Source of the DNA: Cliona cf. orientalis
Lineage: Eukaryota > Porifera > Demospongiae > Clionaida > Clionaidae
Length of the DNA stretch: 64,000 nt
Direction of reading: 5' to 3'
Assembly (NCBI GenBank): GCA_963930775.1
Contig: OZ005695.1
Span: 7,440,001 to 7,504,000 of the forward strand
Shown piece after piece: positions 57,001 to 64,000 of this stretch (position 1 is the first letter of the stretch; every line of letters starts with the position of its first letter). The position numbers and the translations under genes are program-made. The notes below the pieces were generated by a model. The model made no database searches and had not been told where the DNA came from. It was given only the letters and a program-made list of their open reading frames with translations.

Positions 57001-59318
57001 GTGAAGTTTGGAAACGGGAATCAATGAGCCAATGACATTGAGGCCGCGGTAGTAACTACCGTAGCTACTGTACCGGTGTGCAGGTCTCATTGTTTGGCAT
57101 AATACATAGATGCTCAAGTATGACATGGGCTTCACTATCCAGGCACTGATCCAGAAAATTTGCCTGGAAGGTGGCTGACGGGGTGGCTACCCATAGTAAA
57201 TCATACTGGTGCAAAGGGGGTGGCTGGTTAATACGTATGTACGAAACTTGGGATTTCCAATTAACTGCTCTGGACTAATGAACACCAGCTGGCACTTTAC
57301 TTCCCTTGTATCACATCATCCTTCATCTTCATACATTCTTTGTCTGTATCCGAAGTAACGTAAGCACTAGTAACACGTACCCTTCTTTCTAAAAACTTCT
57401 ACTTGGTCCTTCATGAGCGCTGACAACGATGAAACAACGATAACAATAGACCCTTGGGACGAACGAAGGCTATCAAACACACCAGGCAGGCATCCATAGC
57501 ATAAAAGAATTGGTGAAGGGAGGTGGCTAGCCACCCTATCCACCCCCCTGGATCATCTTGCTTTCCCTCAAAATCCATATCAACCCAACCATTATCAACC
57601 GTGATATTCATTACTCCAATCGCTAGTCAGTGAATACTGACAATAGACACCCTATTTCCTTGAAGTCTACACTACAGTTATAGCTTCATACTATCAGGAA
57701 CTATTCTATTCAATGCTCACCCACCACACTATTACCAAGAGTACATTATAAGGAGTGTGCAATACACACAGTAATAGTACAAACATCTCTTTCCAGATTT
57801 GACATCATAAGGACCAATGTGGGCCTAAATATCATTAAAAGGTACTTAATTAAGTTGCAACCACGGAGTTACAGTCTGTATAGCTGCAGCTGCAGCTAGT
57901 TACTATCAAATCATGATAGGACAGTGCAGATCTATAGACTCAGCCTTCATGGCTTCGTGGTTGTGTGTTAGCTATACGTTAATAATAATAATATTATTAT
58001 TCTCTGATGTATGTTATGTCAAATCTGGAAAGAGATTTACTCCTGCTATTATAATAACATAACACTTACAAATCCCATTATGGCTAATCCTATATTCTTG
58101 TATAAATCTATAATGCATACAACAATATACTCACTGTATTACTGCTCTGTTGCTGCATAACTGGAGGGGCGGGAGCATAGGATGAAGGAGGGTAAGAAGG
58201 TGGCGTAGCACGGTATCCATACTGGGGATCACTCTGAGGCAACCTGGAGTACCCACCCTTGCTGTAGGGTGGAGGCATGGTGTTCATCTCTATGTAAAGG
58301 AAAGACCAATTGTGGTTAGTGAGGACAATGACTTGGCCATGGTGACATCAAGGCGGCTTATAATATAATTTATATGGGTCTAAAAGCCGTGGTGACATCC
58401 ATATAATATTATAATATACCGTATAGCGGGAAACTTTGGCGAGGTTTTTAATTTGGCGATTTGGCAAATTTTGAAGAAAATCGCCAAATTAAAACTCGCC
58501 AATATTTAAATAACGTATTTTTATGACGTAATGACTACATGTGCGCACACACATGTGAACAAGAGCATTGCGAATTCAGCAAAATCTCGCAACCTTGATG
58601 TATAACAGAATCGTTTGTCAGGAATCAATGTCACTGCTCAAGTTCTTTCAGGTTAAACATCCGACGCTACCTTCGTCATCAACATGTGCCTCGAACACAA
58701 CTCTCGATCTGACACGTCTCCATTTTTGACAGCTGCTAGCTAGCTCGGCGAATGGAGTGGCCGGCCGGCCAGCTGATCCATGCATTACGTCACTTGTTTA
58801 TCGCGACATGCGCTTGCGCTCACAATAAAGTCGCCAAATTTAAAATTCGCCAATATCTTTAAGGGAGTGATTCGCCAAATTTAATGCTCGCCAAATTTAC
58901 CCGCTATATGGTATAACCAGCCATAATTAAATTTTGTAGATAGCTATACCCTTAAACTCAGAACAGACTGACTGCCAGCTTACCTTATGAATTTATCGAG
59001 GTTTTGATGGGATCTAGACATTGGTAGCTACTGGGCAAGCAAACAGCTGATATCGAGTTTAACTAGTATAGCTGGCCACACATATTTAATATTTTGAGGC
59101 TTTAAACTTTAGATTGATGCCCAGTAGGCTAGACTACTACCCGATCATGATTACTGGTGGTATCATGATGCAGTGTACTCGGAAATCAATCGCTAGCGCG
59201 CTAGCTATACCATGTGTGCGTGTCCACATGATTGCCAGCTAGATGCTCAGGCTATAGCTACGTAGCCGAACTATTTAGGACGCGGAGTGGCGCTGTCTAA
59301 ATTAAACTCACCAGTCAT
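54013..59318 (-). CDS. Dispanin (CD225)-like membrane protein 3 (208 aa)
   Basis: Exons on the minus strand: 59312-59318 (ATGACTG), 58135-58289, 55993-56166 and 54013-54303; 627 bp in phase. The N-terminus reads MPPPYSKGGYSRLPQSDPQY and YPPSSYAPAPPVMQQQSS. Exon 3 starts NVVVVGQPSTVPH and contains the first hydrophobic segment (LVLMALCFVHGNLPAFFCLV). Exon 4 contains SDHNNAGSFDNAKQCGNMAL, the second helix and a longer tail ending C-x3-C-x9-C-x3-C. The exon structure equals that of gene 2, with a tiny first coding exon and a 174-bp third exon, which supports tandem duplication. Introns carry MITEs at 55060-55404, 55428-55902, 56568-56813 and 58417-58914. Confidence 0.78.
55060..55404. mobile_element. 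MITE with AGAGGCGTAGCCAGGG ends
   Basis: AGAGGCGTAGCCAGGGGGA faces ATCCTGGCTACACCCCTGA. Common MITE-like terminal pattern; no gene inside. In intron 3 of dispanin-like gene 3. Confidence 0.75.
55428..55902. mobile_element. MITE with ACAGTGGAACC ends
   Basis: TACAGTGGAACCTCTCTAAA faces AGCGGGGTTCCACTGTA. Interior words GTGTCCGTTAAGCGGGG and GTCCGTTATGCGAGG recur. AGTACACTTCATACAG occurs on both sides (about 55408 and 55930), a possible longer duplication. Confidence 0.8.
56568..56813. mobile_element. MITE of the ACCCCGCGC...GAGCTCTAG family
   Basis: Starts TTACCCCGCGCACAC and ends GTGCTCTACAGAGCTCTAGTT. The shared interior phrase CTAGATCTGGAGATCTAGGC is itself nearly palindromic. In intron 2 of dispanin-like gene 3. 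Confidence 0.75.
56814..58134. other. Rest of intron 2 of dispanin-like gene 3
   Basis: 57130-57570 carries GTGGCTAGCCACC, GGTGGCTGACGGGGTGGCTA and CACCCCCCTGGATCAT, suggesting one more degenerate inverted element. No exon supported. Confidence 0.4.
58417..58914. mobile_element. MITE, TACCGTATAGCGGG family with TTTGGCGA interior
   Basis: The ends TACCGTATAGCGGGAAACTT and AAATTTACCCGCTATATGGTA are inverted. Subterminal TTTGGCGA/TCGCCAAA words are repeated in both arms. In intron 1 of dispanin-like gene 3. Confidence 0.85.
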
Positions 59319-59657
59319 TGTGAAGCTGTGTCAGAGCGGCAGAGAAGATTCAACAGGAAAGCTGTGAGACCCCGGGGATATTAATTTTAATATCGTTGGT
59401 TCCAAATAGCGCATGCGCATTAGTCTCTGAGGTAATGTATGATCAACAGGATTACATGTAGAATAATTAGTAAATCAACAGTCTAAATAGTCCACTTTTG
59501 TAAACATTTTAAACATGTAAATCAACCGTCTAAATAGTCTGAATGAACAGAAAGTAAAATTCATGATAATACCATGCATTTAAATTGAATGTTACATTAG
59601 CTATTGTAAGTTAATCAGGAAAGTTGGTTTGTTTTAATGTTATTGAAGACCACTCCA

Positions 59658-62643
59658 CTACACACAGTTGCAAACCCTTTCACCATAATAGTTGTAGGTG
59701 CACTGGTAATCACAGCCAGAGCCAAAGCCAACAGCAACATAGACGATGACCAGTATGATGATGATCACAATGAGAATCACATACTTGACGATGGTGAAGA
59801 TGTTGCAGGCAAGTGCCATCTGGCCACATCGCCTGGCTTCTTCGTACTCACCAGCATTGTTGTGATCAGAGGCCTGTGTGAGTGAAGTGCATTGTTATTA
59901 TTATAGTAATAATAATATTATTATACCGTAAATCGCAAATATTTCGTGTCTAAAATATTTCATGCGATAAATTTTCACGTTAAATAATTTCGGACAAATG
60001 ATCCTGTACCGCATTATCGTCAATATTGCGCACGTATTTCGTGCGTTTAATTTTCGCACAATCCAGCTAGGCTGTCCGAAAATATTTTAACAACGAAATA
60101 TTCGTGATTTACGGTATTATTGGTAGCATGCATGCTTATATGTAGCACTTTATTCAGCGGCAATAATAGTTGTTACTATGGCTCTAATTAATGCTCGAGC
60201 TCGGCATCATAGGCATGATGGCGTCCAAAGTGGTGATTTTAGTCATGTAAGTAACTTAGTGATAATCTAGCCAAAGTGTTCTGCTATTATAGATAGACTA
60301 TGGGGGTGGGCCAGGAGTAGAGAGGGGAGAGGAGGGGGGTGGATGGTGAGGCAATATTACCAGTATTATCATTGTGACAGAAACCTCAATACTAATTATA
60401 ATAATTATACACTGAATATGAATAATATTACAAGGAGTGAGCTCGCTTCGCTCGCTCACTCCTTTATCTTTGTGCTGCATATTATTGTGCATGTACCGTC
60501 GACGACCTTTACCTACATATTTTGCGCATGCGCGCGCACGTGCACGTACTTCCTGATCATGTGACTTTGTCAATCAGCTAGCTGAAGAAACTCGTTAGTT
60601 GTCTTGCAGCTTCGCTTGTAAGGGCTCCCAAGAGAAGACGCGTAGAATAGAATCGCCTCCTTCTGGACAGCACCTATGGGCAATATTGACTCCAGAGTGT
60701 CACCCCTTTGCATTCTCCAGGCCGCCATTGTAAGTGGTACTGTTCAGTCTAATTCCGCCCTGGCGTTTCTTTGAAGCAGCTGACGTTAGTCGCTGCTGGG
60801 GCTATACCTAGCCGTGTCAGTGGGCTATCTGTTGTATCGGCCCAAGTCCAGCGATGCCTAGAAATAAAACGTTTTAGCTCGGGTCGAATCACTTCCGGTC
60901 ACCTTTCCGGACGTACGCACGCACGCACGGACAACTATAATCTTAGTATAATGATCACTTCCGGTCACCTTTCCGGACGTACGCACGCACGCACGGACAA
61001 CTATAATCTTAGTATACTAGTGTACATGCAGGGCCTGTTTGGGGCGAGCCTGAGCGAGCGTAAACTGGAGTGCTCAGTAGCTACCGGTAATTCAAGAACT
61101 AAGTTTAAAGACATAGCACGGTAGACCCAGCTCTGACACAGATCCAAGCAAACCGTGCGAGTCATAGTTGCCGTGTGCCTACCCTATAGCCCCCTCCTAG
61201 TAGTGGTATCTATTCTGTCTGGCAATGGGTGCTGTTTATGCCACTTGACCCTGGCAACTTAGTAGACAGCCACCGATGATAGCTGTCTGTGTTGTACAGT
61301 CTCAGTGAGCTATCTCGATCGCCTTCTTAGCCGCTCCTCGCGCTGACTGGGATGGACGACGAGCTCTGTCCTCCTTTGCAGCCTTACTTTTCTCTGACTT
61401 ACACGTGGCCGTGGTTCGTTCATGATGATCGATGCTGCATGGTCAATGGCGATCTGCAATTCGCTAAATTAGAACGGCACATATACGGCCCGTAAGTCCA
61501 CGTCAGGCATGAGAATGCGCAGTAGAATATTCGCGCGTATGTCCATAGAGCCATGCTAGGGATATAATTTCGCGTGACCGACGTACCATAATATATGATA
61601 ATAATACATAATATATAGCGAACACTGACGAACCGTTTATGTGGGGCTCGCTCAGGCTTGCCCCAATAATAATGATGCCCTAATGTAGGCATGGCTAAAA
61701 ATTTATTACAGTCCACAAACAGGCCTCCAAGTCGAGTTGAGCAGGTCATATATAGCTAGGGTGCCTAAATCAGGGCAGCTGTGAATAGTCTGTGATAGAA
61801 TAGTACTAGATCTGCTGATCTCGTGGTACTATTATGTAATACCATGCAATCTGTGTATTAGTCCAGACATGTAGTTACTCTACAACTACAACTAGAGCTC
61901 TATAGAGCACATACCCCGCGCGCGAAAGGAACCAGATTCGAGGCTTGTGAAGCACAATTTGGCTCATTGCACTTCCAGGCCACCGTATATCCATGGTCAG
62001 AGAGCTCGATGATGCGAGCAGCCTGTTGACGACCTTTACCTACATATTGTGCCAGGTTGTGTGCATGAGCAGAGAGCACATGGTGCTAACGACAGACAAC
62101 GACAGACAAAACCAATTACATTACCCCTTGCGCATGCGCGCGGGGTAAAAACTGCAAATTTGCAACATGCAGACTAGCTATTGCTATTGTGCTGCGAGGG
62201 CTTTGCACTATAGTGCTTCCTTGTAATGTGACATTTGTCGGACTGTGCAGTGTACTGTGTACATTGTAGCTAGCGGGGAATTAAGTTTGGGGGTTTGGTG
62301 GTCTATGTTATAACTGCCATGGTGATTCCTTACCGAACTGCCAAATTAAAATCCACTAATATTCTTGCAGTAGCAAGTTTGGGCTCAACTGCCAAATTTA
62401 ATTCCCACCAATATTTCCGGCTATATGGTAATTACTCTATTGCCTGCAACACAAAAATAATTTGCTTACCACATAAGAGCAGATGAGAGCTGGTACGAGG
62501 CAGAAGAAGGCCAGCAGGTTTCCATGAATGAAACAGAGGACCATCAATACCACAGTCAGAATGAGGTACTCGTTGGCACGGGGGCGTGGTTGAATGATGG
62601 TCGTGTGTGCCAGAGTTGATGGCTGACTCACCACAACAACATT
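59658..62643 (-). CDS. Dispanin (CD225)-like membrane protein 4 (5' part not found)
   Basis: Two exons on the minus strand: 62470-62643 (174 bp, starts NVVVVSQPSTLAH) and 59658-59873. The first hydrophobic segment reads VVLMVLCFIHGNLLAFFCLV; the second exon gives SDHNNAGEYEEARRCGQMAL, a long Ile/Val-rich helix and a tail with C-x3-C-x9-C-x1-C. The spacing of the last Cys pair differs from the other members. No proline-rich N-terminal exon with the usual SNT/GTGAGT border was found between 62644 and 64000. It may lie outside the window or be lost. The intron carries MITEs at 59933-60116, 61029-61671 and 61892-62147. Confidence 0.7.
59933..60116. mobile_element. MITE with TACCGTAAATCGC ends
   Basis: TACCGTAAATCGCAAATATT faces AATATTCGTGATTTACGGTA. 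184 bp, related in its outermost TACCGTA to the other families here. Confidence 0.85.
60117..60887. other. Intron sequence with a GAGTGAGC hairpin
   Basis: GGAGTGAGCTCGCTTCGCTC followed by GCTCACTCC forms a hairpin at 60436-60466; a similar one is at 62691-62722. GCGCATGCGCGCGCACGTGC lies at 60526-60545. No exon seen. Confidence 0.45.
60888..61019. repeat. Direct tandem duplication, 66-bp period
   Basis: ATCACTTCCGGTCACCTTTC begins at 60888 and again at 60954. The two copies are almost identical and each contains ACGTACGCACGCACGCACGG. Confidence 0.95.
61029..61671. repeat. Fold-back element, GGGGCGAGCCTGAGCGAGCC family, copy 3
   Basis: TTGGGGCGAGCCTGAGCGAG at the left faces CTCGCTCAGGCTTGCCCCAA at the right. 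The interior matches 53056-53590 in opposite orientation. Confidence 0.75.
61892..62147. mobile_element. MITE of the GAGCTCTAG family (inverted copy)
   Basis: Starts CTAGAGCTCTATAGAGCACA and ACCCCGCGCGC; ends GCGCATGCGCGCGGGGT. Opposite in orientation to 56568-56813. Confidence 0.75.
62290..62432. repeat. Half-element related to the TTTGGCGA MITE
   Basis: Contains GAACTGCCAAATTAAAATCC and ends ATATTTCCGGCTATATGGTA, resembling one arm of 58417-58914. The other end is not clear. Confidence 0.45.
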
Positions 62644-63025
62644 CTGGAAAATAGTGTATGTGAGTATGTGTATGTGTGTGTATTTATAAGGAGTGAGCTT
62701 GCTTTGCTCACTCACTCCTTACAAGCGAGTATATTATACCACCCTTACCAACCCATTTGATCACTATAGAACACGTGCACGTCCTGGCCAATCATGTGAC
62801 TTTGTCGATCAGCTAGCTAGATCCACCATCTTCAGCTGACATGGTAAGCACAGTTTTAGAAATATGAATGAAACTGCGCTAGTATAGCGATCATCAAGCA
62901 GAGCGAGAACTACAATGAGCAAGTACTGAAAGAGCCATCAATATCACAAACTCAACTCGAGCACACATGGAACAGACCGTAAATAATTTCAATAACGTCA
63001 TCAATATTTTCATTTTAATAGAAAA
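62644..63025. other. Upstream of dispanin-like gene 4
   Basis: Begins with a TATGTG-rich run and a GAGTGAGC hairpin (62691-62722). No proline-rich exon was found. Confidence 0.4.
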
Positions 63026-63845
63026 CTAGAGCTCTGTAGAGCACATACCCTGCGCGCTCTATAGCCACTGTAGCACTAGCGTAGTACTCTGCCCCTCCAT
63101 ACTCTGCAGCAGAGCTGTTTTATGACTTGACGACCCTTTCCAACACTGAGCTTGAGCATGCACAATCGCATCAGCATAATATTATTATAATGCCAATAGA
63201 GTGGGTATAGTCGATAAACCACAGGCATGCTGAATAGAAAATGCACAATTTGTAGCACTAGTAAGCCTTTTTGTACGGTGGCTGAGAGGGACACTGCCGC
63301 GGCGGCCCAAGCCGCGTTGGGGCCGCCCAAAAGCCGCCGTTGGCCGCCAAAGGGCCACCCATCGGCCGTGCCCGCCAAAACTTTAAAATCGTTATTCAGT
63401 TCACGGATGGTTAATTGGACAATGTCTACATCGTGGCTTCACTCAAGAATTCAGCCCTCCGCATGTTTATCAGAAAATAACTATTAAAACGCTGCGGTGG
63501 GAGTATCAAAGGGAAAAGGTTTATGTGACGTATACCACCCTTTCTTTATCAGTGGTGATCATTTTCATGGTTAGCAGAGATCGAAATCGTACGCTAAAAC
63601 GCTGCGGTGGGCGTGGTCTGGTAAGTTAGTACTGCATGCGCATGGGCAGAAAGCACGCGGTTGATAGACGTGACCAACAAGCATGTTAGCCCGGCCCTGT
63701 AGCCTCGATCGAATCCAAACGAGGCCGAGTCCGTTTCTTTGTGCATTTGATCGCCATTATAACCCACTGTGCCCAGATGCCTATGCATATCATGCGGACG
63801 ATGACAAAGACAGATGACCGCTTGCGCATGCGTGCGGAATAATAG
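63026..63845. mobile_element. MITE of the GAGCTCTAG family, interrupted
   Basis: The left part (63026-63285) matches 29770-29984 in inverse. The right end near 63820-63845 (CTTGCGCATGCGTGCGGAAT) matches the other terminus. The middle is occupied by GC-rich sequence described next. Confidence 0.55.
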
Positions 63846-64000
63846 TCTAGTTAACCAGTTGTAAGCTAGAGAATCGATTTTCAAACAGATTGGCGTGCGC
63901 GGCTGAGCCGCGGCGGCCAGCCGCAGCCGATGGGCGGCCCTTTGGCGGCCAACGGCGGCTTTCGGGCGGCCCATAGCGGCTTTGGCCGCCGCGGCAGTGT
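63290..64000. mobile_element. GC-rich fold-back element at the right edge
   Basis: ACACTGCCGCGGCGGCCCAA and the following GCCGCC-rich 85 bp (63290-63377) face the inverse at about 63905-64000, ending GCCGCCGCGGCAGTGT. Direct repeats TAAAACGCTGCGGTGGG occur at 63485 and 63594. It starts inside the preceding MITE but its right arm lies beyond it, so the two are interleaved. The element may continue past the window. Confidence 0.7.

Overview
The window reads as animal nuclear DNA, most likely from a demosponge. Genes are split into many short exons with consensus GT/AG borders, base composition is AT-rich, and short inverted-repeat (MITE-like) elements sit in almost every intron. The genes recognised are adhesion-type GPCRs, a metabotropic-receptor ligand-binding domain and small dispanin-like membrane proteins. 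The sponge assignment is an inference from gene content and compact introns; nothing in the window names the species. No rRNA, tRNA or CRISPR array was recognised.

Left part (1-13.4 kb). The window opens on the 3' exon of a transmembrane protein that occurs three times (1-71, 27612-27761, 39252-39410). A complete-looking DNA transposon follows at 831-3823, with about 51-bp terminal inverted repeats and TA target duplications. It carries a DD34E transposase on the minus strand and a second, two-exon gene on the plus strand. Next is a broken copy (4065-4588) of an unrecognised minus-strand gene, interrupted by an 8.8-kb insertion (4589-13363). That insertion has 40-bp terminal inverted repeats and two large, oppositely oriented arrays of an 18-bp minisatellite. 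A second copy of the same gene near 29.0-29.5 kb preserves the uninterrupted target site.

Middle part (13.9-39.4 kb). Two tandem copies of an adhesion GPCR gene have about 20 exons: HRM domain, GAIN/GPS region and a seven-helix domain. Both are damaged. The first (13911-27546) has a 23-bp deletion in the second-helix exon and an LTR retrotransposon in its last intron. The second (29985-39193) has lost most of exon 1 and has a stop and frameshift in the GAIN exon. The retrotransposon (21535-27423) is Ty3/gypsy-like with identical 145-bp LTRs, a readable pol, and a gag that appears internally deleted before its zinc knuckle.

Right part (39-64 kb). A broken ligand-binding-domain fragment (40412-41573) lies inside the putative intron of a minus-strand proline-rich membrane protein. 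It is followed by a minus-strand tandem cluster of four dispanin (CD225)-like genes: 43936-49306, 50055-51997, 54013-59318 and 59658-62643, the last lacking its 5' end. They share exon structure, an N-terminal Pro/Gly/Tyr-rich region, two hydrophobic segments and a short cysteine tail. Their introns are full of fold-back elements, several nested. The rightmost 0.7 kb is a GC-rich inverted-repeat element.

The window shows local gene duplication with frequent inactivation by inverted-repeat elements, and paralogous copies act as built-in empty sites for several insertions. Tandem copies in a heterozygous animal can also be haplotypes joined in assembly, which the sequence alone cannot exclude.
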